In this document: in pieces, positions 35,944 to 44,784 of the stretch
Numbering within the stretch: the first letter of the stretch is position 1
Layout of the letters: the number at the start of each line of letters is the position of its first letter
Assembly: GCF_016899425.1 (NCBI RefSeq)
Contig: NZ_CP045995.1
Location: 496,001-560,000 of the forward strand
Source: Burkholderia sp. MS389
Lineage (GTDB): Bacteria > Pseudomonadota > Gammaproteobacteria > Burkholderiales > Burkholderiaceae
Length of the DNA: 64,000 bases
Reading direction: 5' to 3'
Position numbers and translations under genes: made by a program
The notes under the pieces: model-generated
Database searches by the model: none
What the model was told of the DNA's origin: nothing
The model's input: the letters and a program-made list of their open reading frames with translations, nothing else

Positions 35944-37014
35944 TCAGTCGGATGACACCGGCGACTCATTGCCCTGCGCAACGCCGCATTGATGGCAATG
36001 CGGGAAAAAGAAGAAATTCCGGCCACCGCATTCGCATACGTTGAAAAGCCTCAATCCGCAATGCACGCAGAACGTGGAATCGTCGCCGCCGAGATTCCAT
36101 TGTTTGTCGCACGACGGGCAGCGCTTTTTCTCGAGCGACCGGACGGCTTTTTCGTATCCGATCGTCCGCGCGCGTTCGCCCCGATCCTGCTGCAATTCGA
36201 GCCGTTTGCGCTCGGCATAGCGCTGAAAGGCCTTCATCATGTAAAGGCCGGCGAATACCGTCAGCACGATACCGACCAGGACCCGCACATAGCCGCCGAA
36301 ATTCGGCAGGTACGGCACCAGTTCAATGAAAAACGCGCTCAATGCAAACAGGCCGAAACCGTACACGAACGGCCAGTAGCGCGCCTTGCGGTAGCGGATG
36401 AACAGCCAGGTCGCAACCAGCAGGATCGGCAGCGTCAGCGCCAGTCGCAGCCCGAACACCTGCATCTCGTAGCGCCGCGTTGCGTCGTCGAAGCGCCGTT
36501 CGGCGGCTGCGTCCGCTTCGGCGATTTGCGTGTCGACTTGAGCCTGCTGCGATGCCAGTGCCCGTTGCTGGTCGCCGATCGCATCGATCTGATGCTGCCA
36601 GTTGACCACCACGGCCTGGAGCGTATCGAGCGTGCGCGTTCTCGCCAGAATGTCCGGGTCCCTCGTCCCGTCACCTGTCACCGCGCGGGTGGCCAGCCAG
36701 TTGCGGAAGCTTTCCTTCTCGGCCGCGTATTCCTTCGCGGCGCGGCCGCGCGCCACTTCCATCGTGTCGGCCTTCTCGGCAAGCGCGTCGCGCTGCGCCC
36801 GCAACTGGCGCCGCGCCGCGTCCAGCCGCGCTTTCACCGGCGCATCGGCGAATTGCTCGATGACCGGCGGACCGCCCCTCGGGGCGAACGCCATGTCGCG
36901 GATCACGAGACTGCCGAGCATGTTCAGAAAGACGGCGAAGATGATCGCAATCGCCCAGGAGGCGAGTCGCACGAGCCGCGCCGGGCCGGTCAGGCCGTCG
37001 CCGGAAGTCATCAT
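35944..37014 (-). CDS. membrane coiled-coil protein with C-terminal zinc ribbons
   Basis: A 356-aa protein I cannot assign to a named family. Order of parts: one N-terminal TM helix (about residues 13-37), a charged coiled-coil region (about 50-170, rich in Ala, Glu, Arg, Gln), three more hydrophobic helices (about 180-265), and a cytoplasmic tail with Cys-rich zinc ribbons: CPSCDKQW, FCVHCGL, CECGG and CHQCG. Two ATG codons in a row (37014 and 37011) follow a GGGGA stretch. It probably senses or organises something at the membrane. It is downstream of the LysR gene on the same strand, 161 bp away; no conserved operon is apparent. Confidence 0.75.
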   Translation of the reverse strand: MMTSGDGLTGPARLVRLASWAIAIIFAVFLNMLGSLVIRDMAFAPRGGPPVIEQFADAPVKARLDAARRQLRAQRDALAEKADTMEVARGRAAKEYAAEKESFRNWLATRAVTGDGTRDPDILARTRTLDTLQAVVVNWQHQIDAIGDQQRALASQQAQVDTQIAEADAAAERRFDDATRRYEMQVFGLRLALTLPILLVATWLFIRYRKARYWPFVYGFGLFALSAFFIELVPYLPNFGGYVRVLVGIVLTVFAGLYMMKAFQRYAERKRLELQQDRGERARTIGYEKAVRSLEKKRCPSCDKQWNLGGDDSTFCVHCGLRLFNVCECGGRNFFFFPHCHQCGVAQGNESPVSSD

Positions 37015-37175
37015 TGTTTTTTCCCCGTTGTTCGACTGGTTTCCATTGTCATCAATCTTGATGCAACCGTCGATTGCCTCGTGCTCGACGCCGCCACGAT
37101 TCTGTGCAGCAGCATCACGGTTTCGCGCCGACGAGCACAACGCGCGCCTCGATACCAACGAAACGCGGCTCACCT

Positions 37176-38132
37176 CTATGCGGCGTAGGCATCCAACGCG
37201 TCCATAGGCACATGCAGTTTGCTATCTGCCGTGAGTGCGTCCAGCAGATGTTTCACGGTGACTTGCACCCGTGGCGCCACGAGTGCCCGGTGCGGGTACT
37301 GCATCACCATCTCGTATGTTCCGGGATGGTGAAACTGCTGGAGGACTGTCTTCAACGAACCGGAACGCAACCGATCCCACGCAAGATGAACGCCGACCTC
37401 GGCAATGCCAACGCCGTCGCATGCCGCCTGGACCAGGGATTCCGGTGCGGACAGCGTCAGCGTCGCTTTGCCGGACGGATCGAGCGTCGTGATGCTTTTG
37501 TCGTCACCGTTGAAATTCCACGACGCGACCTGACCGCTCAGGAATCGCCGTGCAATAAGTCGGTGCACGCGCAACGAATCCGGTGTCTCGGGCACGCCAT
37601 GGCGCGCCAGATAGTCGGGAGACGCAACCAGCACGGTATTCAAGCGACAAACCGGGCGGGTCACCAGCGCGGAGTCCGGGATGTTGCCGCCTCTGACCGC
37701 AATGTCGTAACCGTCCCGGACAAGATCGACGACCCGATCGTCAAAGTCGACTTCGACCGACAGGCCGGGATAACGCGCGAGCAACGCAGGCAACGCCGGC
37801 AGTACATGGTCGCGCCCGAAGGCCGCGCTTGTCGAAATACGAACGCGCCCGGTCGGCACCGCGCGCTGCGCGGCAACCGAATCGATCGCTGCATCCAGCG
37901 TTTCGAGCGCGATGCGCGCGTGGCGGAGAAACGCCTCCCCTTCTTCAGTCAGCTTGAGCGAACGGGTCGTGCGATTCATCAACCGCACGCCCAATGCTTT
38001 TTCGAGGCCCGCCACATTCTTGCTCACGGCGGCTGACGTGACGCCCAATTGCCGGCCCGCCGCCGCAAAACTTCCCGCATCCACGGCCTGGACCAGGGAA
38101 ATGATGGCTCGAACACGCTGCGAAGAATCCAC
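37176..38132 (-). CDS. LysR-family transcriptional regulator
   Basis: A 318-aa LysR regulator: N-terminal winged HTH (about residues 5-64, with AGSFAAAGRQLGVTSAAVSKNVAGLEKALGVRLMNRTTRSL) and a periplasmic-binding-like effector domain (about 90-300). It is of the CrgA/DsdC-like 'PTGRVRISTSAAFG' subtype. The start is GTG 38132 with GGAG about six bases upstream. It is divergent from the flavodoxin remnant and the aldo/keto reductase cluster, its probable targets. The 156-bp intergenic region has a short imperfect repeat (AGGGT...ACCCT near 38200) that may be part of its operator. The effector is unknown. Confidence 0.9.
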   Translation of the reverse strand: MDSSQRVRAIISLVQAVDAGSFAAAGRQLGVTSAAVSKNVAGLEKALGVRLMNRTTRSLKLTEEGEAFLRHARIALETLDAAIDSVAAQRAVPTGRVRISTSAAFGRDHVLPALPALLARYPGLSVEVDFDDRVVDLVRDGYDIAVRGGNIPDSALVTRPVCRLNTVLVASPDYLARHGVPETPDSLRVHRLIARRFLSGQVASWNFNGDDKSITTLDPSGKATLTLSAPESLVQAACDGVGIAEVGVHLAWDRLRSGSLKTVLQQFHHPGTYEMVMQYPHRALVAPRVQVTVKHLLDALTADSKLHVPMDALDAYAA

Positions 38133-38288
38133 ATTTTCTCCATGACGGTCATCGCGCTCGTCGTTGCTGCGCAGGAGGATTCTAAACTTCCAGTTGAGGG
38201 TGGTTCAACCCTGTCGGAACTTCTCGTAACGATTGACGGTGGCGACAATGCCGAGCATCGCCACTGCCGCGAACCTTGCGAGACCTGA

Positions 38289-38504
38289 ATGCTCATTACC
38301 GTCCTCTATGACAGTGGCTATGGCCACACCGCGAAGCAGCCGCAGGAGAAGAATCGTGTCGGCGGTTGGCTCGGCGCCATGGCGCAATCGGATGACGCGT
38401 CGCCGGACATCACGCCCATCCAGAGCGATATGGAAACGGCTGCCCATCTTGGCGAGCGCGTCGCCGAAGTGACCGGCCAGTTCAAGTCAGGAGCCGCACG
38501 ATGA
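38289..38504 (+). pseudogene. internally deleted flavodoxin/NAD(P)H-dependent FMN reductase remnant
   Basis: The 71-codon frame begins with the start of a flavodoxin-like reductase (LITVLYDSGYGHTAKQ, the FMN phosphate loop) and then jumps to the C-terminal part of the same family (EKNRVGGWLGAMAQSD...DMETAAHLGERVAEVTGQF). The middle, roughly 110-130 residues with most of the flavin site, is missing, but the frame is preserved. It cannot be a normal flavodoxin. Its stop overlaps the next ATG by four bases, so it may still serve translational coupling. It is divergent from the LysR gene. Confidence 0.78.
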
Positions 38505-38800
38505 AATTACTTTGCCTCGATGTCCCGCTGCCCGGCGCCAGCCCGCAAGCCTATCAACCTCACCTCGTCGAAGAAGCGCGCCATGCGTGGCATCTCTATA
38601 AAAACGGCTTCGTGCGCGAAATCTCGTTCCGTCAGGATCGCCCGGGCGTCGCCATCATTGCCGAGAGCGATTCGGTGGACGCTGCAAGGCAGGCGCTCGC
38701 CGAGTTTCCGCTTGCCAAGGTCGGCCTGATCGACTGGGAGATCATTCCGCTCGGCCCGTTCGTCGGCTGGGAATCGCTGTTTGCGTCGCGCGACGCTTGA
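38501..38800 (+). CDS. YciI/muconolactone isomerase-like small protein
   Basis: A 99-aa protein with a ferredoxin-like dimeric alpha/beta-barrel look, similar to the muconolactone isomerase/YciI group. Elements: a first strand KLLCLDVPLPG, a helix EEARHAWHLYKNGFVREI, strands VAIIAESDSVDAARQALAEFPLAKVGLIDWEIIPLGPF. No catalytic residues can be assigned with confidence. The start overlaps the stop of the flavodoxin remnant (ATGA). It lies between that remnant and the aldo/keto reductase, all on one strand, divergent from the LysR regulator, so it probably belongs to a redox or aldehyde-related operon. Confidence 0.75.
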   Translation: MKLLCLDVPLPGASPQAYQPHLVEEARHAWHLYKNGFVREISFRQDRPGVAIIAESDSVDAARQALAEFPLAKVGLIDWEIIPLGPFVGWESLFASRDA

Positions 38801-38932
38801 CGATTCGGCAGCGTCTACCCCGAAGTCGATCCGTGTTTTTCGTGTGGTGATTGCGCAAGGTCGACCGCGAGCCACAGGCTTTGCGCGGTATGTCCAGTGG
38901 TGCCGTGTCGTCCCAAACCCTTCAAGGTGAAT

Positions 38933-39958
38933 ATGGAATATGTCAATCTGGGCCGAACGGGCCTGAAAGTCTCTCGTCTCTGCCTTGGATGCATGAGCTA
39001 TGGCGAGCCGACTCGCCTGCCCCAGCCTTGGTCACTGGATGAAGCGGCCTCTCGTCCGTTTTTTCGGCAGGCCCTCGAAGCGGGCATCAATTTCTTCGAC
39101 ACTGCCAACATTTATTCGGGCGGAAGTTCCGAAGAGATCACGGGCCGGGCGCTCAACGACATGGCACGGCGCGAAGAGATCGTCGTCGCGACCAAGGCCT
39201 TCTTTCCGTGGCGTAACGCGCCCAATACCGGGTTTCTGTCGCGCAAGGCGCTGCTTCAGTCGATCGACGACAGCCTCGGCCGGCTCGGGATGGATTACGT
39301 CGACCTCTACCAGATCCACCGCTTCGACCACGGCACGCCCATAGAAGAAACGATGGAGGCGCTGCACGACATCGTGAAGTCGGGCAAGGCCCGCTACATC
39401 GGTGCATCGTCCATGGAAGCATGGCGCTTCGCCAAGATGCAGCACATCGCGGAGCGCAACGGATGGACACGCTTCATCTCCATGCAGCCGCAGTACAACC
39501 TCCTTTATCGGGAGGAGGAGCGCGAAATGTTGCCGCTTTGCGCCGACCAGGGCGTCGGGGTCATTCCATGGAGCCCGATGGCGCGTGGCAGGCTGACGCG
39601 CGATTGGAGCGAAACCACGCACCGCACGCAGAACGATGCCTTTGCACTGGCAATGTATCGGAACGCTGAAATCCAGGACCGGAAGGTGGTCGACGTCGTG
39701 GCGCGCATCGCCGAGGCTCGCGGCGTTCCGCGGGCGCACGTTGCGCTGGCGTGGCTACTGGCGAAGCCCGGGATCACGGCGCCGATCGTCGGCGCGACGA
39801 AGCCCGAGCATCTGGCCACCGCAATCGGCGCGCTCGACTTCGCACTAACGCAGGACGAAATCGCTGCGCTCGAAGCGCCGTATGTCCCGCATCTGGTTGA
39901 TGGCATCGTGCCGCCGCTTCCGGACCATCCGCCGACGATCTCGTCGCCTCGGCACTGA
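38933..39958 (+). CDS. aldo/keto reductase
   Basis: A 341-aa NADPH-dependent aldo/keto reductase. The catalytic tetrad is visible: D56 and Y61 (NFFDTANIYSGG), K88 (VVATKAFF) and H129 (DLYQIHRFD). The C-terminal NADP-binding segment reads GITAPIVGATKPEHLATAIGALD. It resembles the AKR group of YajO/Gfo-like and aflatoxin-aldehyde reductases, reducing aldehydes and ketones. ATG 38933 begins the family start MEYVNLGRTGLKVS and has AAGGTGA just upstream; the frame is open to 38897. It follows the YciI-like gene and precedes the signal-bearing monooxygenase-fold gene; LysR control is likely. Confidence 0.88.
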   Translation: MEYVNLGRTGLKVSRLCLGCMSYGEPTRLPQPWSLDEAASRPFFRQALEAGINFFDTANIYSGGSSEEITGRALNDMARREEIVVATKAFFPWRNAPNTGFLSRKALLQSIDDSLGRLGMDYVDLYQIHRFDHGTPIEETMEALHDIVKSGKARYIGASSMEAWRFAKMQHIAERNGWTRFISMQPQYNLLYREEEREMLPLCADQGVGVIPWSPMARGRLTRDWSETTHRTQNDAFALAMYRNAEIQDRKVVDVVARIAEARGVPRAHVALAWLLAKPGITAPIVGATKPEHLATAIGALDFALTQDEIAALEAPYVPHLVDGIVPPLPDHPPTISSPRH

Positions 39959-40058
39959 ATGTCCCGACCGGCGAAGCAAACGGATGGCGGTACGTCGCGC
40001 ACGCGCCCCCGCCATCCGAAGTGCCGTCCGTGGACGAACGTCGAACGCAGATCGATCT

Positions 40059-40502
40059 ATGAACCGCCCGTTCATCGAATATCGCCGCCCTGTCATCTTC
40101 GTGCTCGTGATGATATGTGTGCTGCTGTGGTTGGGCAAGCACGGTAACGTCCACGCGCAGGAGCCGAAAATGTTGGTCCGAATCTCGGAAATCGAAATAT
40201 TCAATCAGCATCTCGACGAATATCAGCGCGTTCTGAACGAGGAGGCTGAGGTGTCGGTACGCGCGGAACCGGGAGTGCTGTGCATTTTCCCGACCGCTCA
40301 AAAGGACAGTCCGACGCACATCAGGATTCTGGAAATTTATGCCAGCCGCGACGCTTACGATGCGCATATCAAATCGCCGCATTTCCAGAAGTACAAGCGC
40401 TCGACGCTGGAGATGGTGAAGTCGCTGCGACTCGTGGACATGGCCGCGCTCGATGCGGACGCAATGCCGCTGATCTTCAAGAAAATGAGCGGTCGGCCGT
40501 AA
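40059..40502 (+). CDS. antibiotic-biosynthesis-monooxygenase-fold protein with N-terminal signal
   Basis: A 147-aa protein with an N-terminal hydrophobic segment (about residues 11-27), probably an export signal cleaved after VHAQ or an anchor. The rest is an ABM fold: [40 protein letters not shown], then [22 protein letters not shown], and [12 protein letters not shown]. It is related to quinol monooxygenase-type proteins but appears to act outside the cytoplasm. ATG 40059 lies 100 bp past the aldo/keto reductase. RBS weak; the frame is open to 39882, but that would overlap the reductase. Substrate unknown. Confidence 0.78.
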   Translation: MNRPFIEYRRPVIFVLVMICVLLWLGKHGNVHAQEPKMLVRISEIEIFNQHLDEYQRVLNEEAEVSVRAEPGVLCIFPTAQKDSPTHIRILEIYASRDAYDAHIKSPHFQKYKRSTLEMVKSLRLVDMAALDADAMPLIFKKMSGRP

Positions 40503-40710
40503 CGAATGCTTTGCCAGACCGGAAGCAAGGATTGCAATTCGAGTAAGGCCGGCGTCAAGCTCAAAAACGAACGAGCGGTCCTGCAGTGCGTGGCCGTCCG
40601 CTTTCGGAGGTCGAGTGGCCCGCCAGGCGGCTTGTCGCTGCAGGCTCACGACCGTTCATGGCCGGCAACCCTCCCCGTCATATAGAATGACGCGCTTTGC
40701 CCGTACGCCT

Positions 40711-41634
40711 ATGTGGTTCAAGAACCTTCAGCTTCACCGTCTTCCCGCACCCTGGGCCGTTACCGCCGACCAGATGGAAAAATGGCTGGCGCCCCACGCG
40801 TTCCAGCCGGGCAGCAGCGTCGAAATGCAGCGCGCCGGATGGGCGTCGCCGCGTGACGACGGCGCGCTCGTGTATTCGAACAACCGGCAGATGCTGCTGC
40901 TGTTTCGTGCCGAAAAGAAGCTGCTGCCGGCGTCGGTCGTCAATCAAGTGACCAAAGCGCGTGCGCTCGAAATCGAGGAGCAGCAGGGCTTCAAGGTCGG
41001 CCGCAAGCAAATGCGCGAACTCAAGGAACAGGTGACCGACGAACTGCTGCCGCGCGCGTTCAGCATTCGCCGCGATACCCGCGTGTGGATCGACACGGCG
41101 AACGGCTGGCTCGTCATCGATGCGGCTGCGCAGGCGCTTGCCGACGACGTTCGCAGCCTGCTCGTCAAATCGATCGACCAACTGCCGCTCGCCGGCGTTC
41201 AGGTGGCGCGTTCGCCGGTCGCCGCGATGACGGACTGGCTGCTGTCCGGCGACGCGCCGGGCGGATTCACCGTCGATCAGGACGCCGAGTTGCGTTCGAC
41301 CGGTGAAGGCGGCGCCACGGTGCGATACGTGGGCCACGCGCTGGAAGCGAACGACATGCGCCGGCACATCGAAGCCGGCAAACAGTGCATGCGCCTCGCG
41401 ATGACCTGGGATGACCGGATCTCGTTCGTGCTGACACCGTCGCTGACGATCAAGCGCGTCACGCCGCTCGACGTGATCAAGGAGGCGGCGGACCCGACCG
41501 CGCAGAATGACGATGAACGCTTCGATTCGGACTTCACGCTGATGACGGGTGAATTGGCGCGGATGCTGACCAGTCTTGTCGATATCCTGGGGGGCGATCG
41601 GCAGGACGCGATTCCTCAGGCGGCGGCAGCCTGA
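40711..41634 (+). CDS. rdgC: recombination-associated protein RdgC
   Basis: A 307-aa RdgC. The family N-terminus [11 protein letters not shown] is present at ATG 40711, followed by the conserved segments [17 protein letters not shown] and [27 protein letters not shown]. RdgC forms a ring around double-stranded DNA and restrains RecA-dependent recombination and replication restart. The alternative ATG at 40687 would add eight residues not typical of the family. It is preceded by a gap of about 200 bp and is not in an evident operon. Length and motifs are normal, so it should be functional. Confidence 0.94.
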   Translation: MWFKNLQLHRLPAPWAVTADQMEKWLAPHAFQPGSSVEMQRAGWASPRDDGALVYSNNRQMLLLFRAEKKLLPASVVNQVTKARALEIEEQQGFKVGRKQMRELKEQVTDELLPRAFSIRRDTRVWIDTANGWLVIDAAAQALADDVRSLLVKSIDQLPLAGVQVARSPVAAMTDWLLSGDAPGGFTVDQDAELRSTGEGGATVRYVGHALEANDMRRHIEAGKQCMRLAMTWDDRISFVLTPSLTIKRVTPLDVIKEAADPTAQNDDERFDSDFTLMTGELARMLTSLVDILGGDRQDAIPQAAAA

Positions 41635-42100
41635 ACGCCGTCGTCGTCGTCGATCGTCGCCCCGCGCTGACCCGACAATTCGGGGAGAACCCGTCGCCAC
41701 GCTGGCGGCGGGCCTCGGCCGAGCGCTCGCGATCCTGACGAGCCAGCCTCGAATCGGCCTCACCAGTCGGCCGTCGAAACGACGACACCGCGCCAATCCT
41801 CGGCGATCATCCACGTCTTACACACCTCGAACGGGCATGGCCGCCACCCCGCCCGTTCGCCCCACCCCACTTCTCCTGCAAGCCTTCTTCCACCTTCGTC
41901 GAAATCCTTATCGAAATTGCTTCGTTCGTCTTTGCCGGCCGCGCCGCTAACGTGTTCAAAACGGCGGCGGCGCGCCCGATGCATCGCACGAAGCACGACA
42001 GCCGCCGCCATCACGACAACTGCGTCGCGATAACGGAACAGACCGGACGGGCCGCGTGCCCGCACCCCGCCAGGAACGTCCGCATCGCGCGCCCTTCGCG
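41635..42100. other. intergenic region between rdgC and the sulfur-type cluster
   Basis: A 466-bp gap. I see no supported gene on either strand, no RNA gene and no clear inverted repeat. Short AT-richer stretches (for example AAATCCTTATCGAAATTGC near 41908) may hold promoters for the downstream operon. Confidence 0.4.
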
Positions 42101-42667
42101 ATGCCCATGGCCACGAACGACCGCATCATCGACACGACGCCGCTCGACGTCCGCGCGCAGCCGCTGATCGACGCACTGATCGACGAGTATTCGACCCGTT
42201 ACGACGCATACCGCCCCGACAGCCGCGCGTCGGCCCGCGACGAACTCGCGCGCTACCCGGCCGAACTGTTCGCGCCGCCCGAAGGCGCGTTCGTGCTGTT
42301 GCTGCGCGACGGCGAGACGATCGGCGGCGGCGCGTTCAAGCGCTACGACGCGCAGACCGCCGAACTGAAACGCATCTGGACGCGCATCGACCTGCGCCGC
42401 CAGGGCCTCGCGCGGCGCATCGTCGAAGCGCTCGAACTGCGCGCCACACAGCAGGGTTATCGCCGTCTCTACCTGACGACCGGCTTTCGCCAGCCCGAAG
42501 CGTGGGCGCTGTACGACCGCACCGGCTACACCCGGCTGTTCGATGCGTCGATCGATCCCGAAGCGTATTTCCACCTGCGTTTCGGCAAGGATCTCGTCGA
42601 TCCGTCGCGCACGTCGACGCTGGCCGACCTGTGGGCGCCCGTGCCCGAAGCGGCACTGCCGCGCTGA
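42101..42667 (+). CDS. GNAT-family N-acetyltransferase (SnaA/YtmI-like candidate)
   Basis: A 188-aa GNAT acetyltransferase. The acetyl-CoA motif A is visible as LKRIWTRIDLRRQGLARRIVEALELRA (about residues 87-113), followed by YRRLYLTTGFRQPEAWALYDRTGYTRL. It heads a six-gene run with two flavin monooxygenases and an amino-acid ABC system. In the Bacillus ytmI operon a GNAT enzyme (SnaA) N-acetylates S-alkylcysteines before monooxygenase cleavage; the matching gene content suggests the same role here. The start could be ATG 42101 or 42107; no good RBS is seen. The role is inferred from neighbours, the GNAT fold from sequence. Confidence 0.85.
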   Translation: MPMATNDRIIDTTPLDVRAQPLIDALIDEYSTRYDAYRPDSRASARDELARYPAELFAPPEGAFVLLLRDGETIGGGAFKRYDAQTAELKRIWTRIDLRRQGLARRIVEALELRATQQGYRRLYLTTGFRQPEAWALYDRTGYTRLFDASIDPEAYFHLRFGKDLVDPSRTSTLADLWAPVPEAALPR

Positions 42668-42724
42668 TCGCACGGCACCCGTTCCGCTTTCAACGATTCC
42701 CCGCTTCCACGACAGGACGTTTTC

Positions 42725-43678
42725 ATGCATCGAGCCGTACCGCTTTCATCCCGTGCCGTGCGCACGCTGGCCGCCGCGCTGATCGGCCTGAGCGCCTTCG
42801 CCGCCGCGATGGCCGCGGCCGCCGCGACCTTCGACCTGAGCCCCGAGCAGCGCGGCCGCCCGCGTGGCGCGGCCGATGCGGCGGTCGAGCGCGCGGTACC
42901 CGCGTCGTTCAAGTTCGCCGAGCCCGGCACGCTGACGATCGGCATCGCGCCGAGCCTGCCGCCGATCAGTTCGTATGCGACCGACGCACGCACGGTGATC
43001 GGCTTCGATGCCGACGTCGGCCAGCTCGTGTCCGACAGCCTCGGCCGCAAGCTGAAGATCGTCGCGCTCGCGTGGGCCGACTGGCCGCTCGCGCTCGAAT
43101 CCGGGAAAGTCGACGCGGTGATCTCGAACGTGACCGTCACCGAGGAACGCAAGCAGAAGTTCGATTTCTCGACCTACCGCAAGGATCAGGTCGGCTTCTA
43201 CGTGCGCAACGACAGCAAGATCCAGTCGATCCGCGAGCCGAAGGACGTCGCGGGGCTGCGCGTCGTGACCGACGCCGGCACCAACCAGGAAAAGATCCTG
43301 CTCGCGTGGGACCGCGACAACGTCGCGCACGGGCTGAAACCCGTGCAGATCCAGTACTACGACGACCAGGCGATGCGCATCGTCGCCGTGCAGTCGGGCC
43401 GGGCCGACGTGGTGTTCAGCGTGAACTCGGTGCTCGCGTATCAAAGCGCGCAGCAAGGCAAGACGCGGCTCGTCGGCGCGATCAGCGGCGGCTGGCCGCG
43501 CACGGCCGACATCGCGATCGCGACGCGTCGCGGCAGCGGCCTCGCCGATCCGCTGACCGTCGCGCTGAACGGGCTGATCAAGAATGGCCGCTATCAGCAG
43601 GTGCTCGACCGCTGGAACCTCGCGTCCGAAGCGATCGACCAGTCGCGCACGAATCCGCCCGGGTTGCCGAAAAGCTGA
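42725..43678 (+). CDS. amino-acid ABC transporter substrate-binding protein, copy 1
   Basis: A 317-aa periplasmic binding protein of the polar amino-acid type (SBP_bac_3 fold). A signal peptide ends near AMAAAAA. An unusual N-terminal motif, DLSPEQRGRPRG, precedes the fold. The body shows TIGIAPSLPPISSYATDARTVIGFDADVGQLV, WADWPLALESGKVDAVISNVTVTEERKQKFDFS, and GLRVVTDAGTN. AGGA lies about eight bases before the ATG. It lies 57 bp after the GNAT gene. A paralogue with the same N-terminal motif is at 48031, so the system may bind two related ligands. Ligand likely a cysteine derivative by context. Confidence 0.9.
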   Translation: MHRAVPLSSRAVRTLAAALIGLSAFAAAMAAAAATFDLSPEQRGRPRGAADAAVERAVPASFKFAEPGTLTIGIAPSLPPISSYATDARTVIGFDADVGQLVSDSLGRKLKIVALAWADWPLALESGKVDAVISNVTVTEERKQKFDFSTYRKDQVGFYVRNDSKIQSIREPKDVAGLRVVTDAGTNQEKILLAWDRDNVAHGLKPVQIQYYDDQAMRIVAVQSGRADVVFSVNSVLAYQSAQQGKTRLVGAISGGWPRTADIAIATRRGSGLADPLTVALNGLIKNGRYQQVLDRWNLASEAIDQSRTNPPGLPKS

Positions 43679-43724
43679 GCGCCCGCAACCGTCCATCCAC
43701 GCTCACGCAGGAACGCCGCTCACC

Positions 43725-44774
43725 ATGTCTTATTCGCTTTCGTTGCTGGACAAGAGTCCGATCGCCGACGGCGCGAACGCCGCCGATGCGCTGCGCTTCA
43801 CCACGACGCTCGCGCAACGCGCCGAACAGCTCGGCTACGAACGCTTCTGGGTCGCCGAGCATCACGGCACGCCGGGGTTCGCGAGCTCGGCGCCGGAGAT
43901 CGTCGTCGCGCACCTGCTCGCGCACACGTCGCGCATCCGCATCGGCTCGGGCGGCGTGATGCTGCAGCACTACAGCCCGTTCAAGGTCGCCGAGACGTTC
44001 AAGCTGCTGGCCGCGCTCGCGCCGGGCCGCGTCGATCTCGGCATCGGCAAGGCGCCCGGGGGGCTGCCGCTGACCACACGCGCGCTGCAGTGGTTCCACG
44101 ACAAGACGCGCAAGCCCGATTTCGCGGGGCAGCTCGCGGAGCTCGACGCGTTTCTCGGCTGGGGCGTGGCAGAAGATCATCCGCTCGCTGGCGCGGTCGC
44201 GATGCCGGTGCCGCCGCAGTTGCCCGAACGCCTCCTGCTCGGCGGCTCGCCGGATAGCGGCGCGCTCGCCGCGCGCAACGGCTGGCGCTTCTGCTACGCG
44301 GGCCATTTCAACGGCGACGACGCGAATCTCGAACGCTCGCTCGACGCGTACCGCAGCGCGGGCGGCGAGAAGCCGCTCGTCGCGCTGTACGCGGTCGCCG
44401 CGCCGACGCGCGACGAGGCCGAGCGGCTGATCGGGCCGCTGAAGATCTTCAAGCTGCAGTTCGCGGGCGGCCAGAGCTTCAATCTCGGCAGCGCGCAGGC
44501 CGCCGCGGAATTCGCGCGGCAAAGCGGCGCGTCCGACTACCGGATCGACGAGTTGCGCCCGACGGTGCTGGCCGATACGCCCGAGCGCGTGCATCGTGCG
44601 CTCGACGCACTGAGCCGGCGGCTCGACGTCGACGCGTTCGTGATCGATTCGCCGGTATCCGACTATGCGGCGCGGCTCGCGTCGGCCGAATGGCTCGGCG
44701 GCGCGTTGTCCACCACGCCGTTGCAGGCGGCCTTCGCGGCCGACCGCTCCCTCTCCCCTGACCAGAACGCGTGA
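43725..44774 (+). CDS. LLM-class flavin oxidoreductase (CmoO/YtmO-like)
   Basis: A 349-aa luciferase-like (bacterial F420/FMN) oxidoreductase. Family features: [13 protein letters not shown] at the N-terminus, then [50 protein letters not shown], and [17 protein letters not shown]. The WVAEHH signature is typical of the YtmO/CmoO group of FMN-dependent enzymes. It is 46 bp after binding protein copy 1 and 10 bp before the DmoA/NtaA-type monooxygenase, so it is in one operon. In Bacillus the counterpart (CmoO) takes part in N-acetyl-S-alkylcysteine breakdown. Flavin needed; a dedicated reductase gene is not in the cluster. Confidence 0.89.
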   Translation: MSYSLSLLDKSPIADGANAADALRFTTTLAQRAEQLGYERFWVAEHHGTPGFASSAPEIVVAHLLAHTSRIRIGSGGVMLQHYSPFKVAETFKLLAALAPGRVDLGIGKAPGGLPLTTRALQWFHDKTRKPDFAGQLAELDAFLGWGVAEDHPLAGAVAMPVPPQLPERLLLGGSPDSGALAARNGWRFCYAGHFNGDDANLERSLDAYRSAGGEKPLVALYAVAAPTRDEAERLIGPLKIFKLQFAGGQSFNLGSAQAAAEFARQSGASDYRIDELRPTVLADTPERVHRALDALSRRLDVDAFVIDSPVSDYAARLASAEWLGGALSTTPLQAAFAADRSLSPDQNA

Positions 44775-44784
44775 CGCTCTCATC

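Noticed and set aside
42502..43959. Long frame overlapping the first binding protein gene
   Set aside because: Translation is Arg/Asp-rich without domains, and the binding-protein frame has a signal peptide and clear homology.
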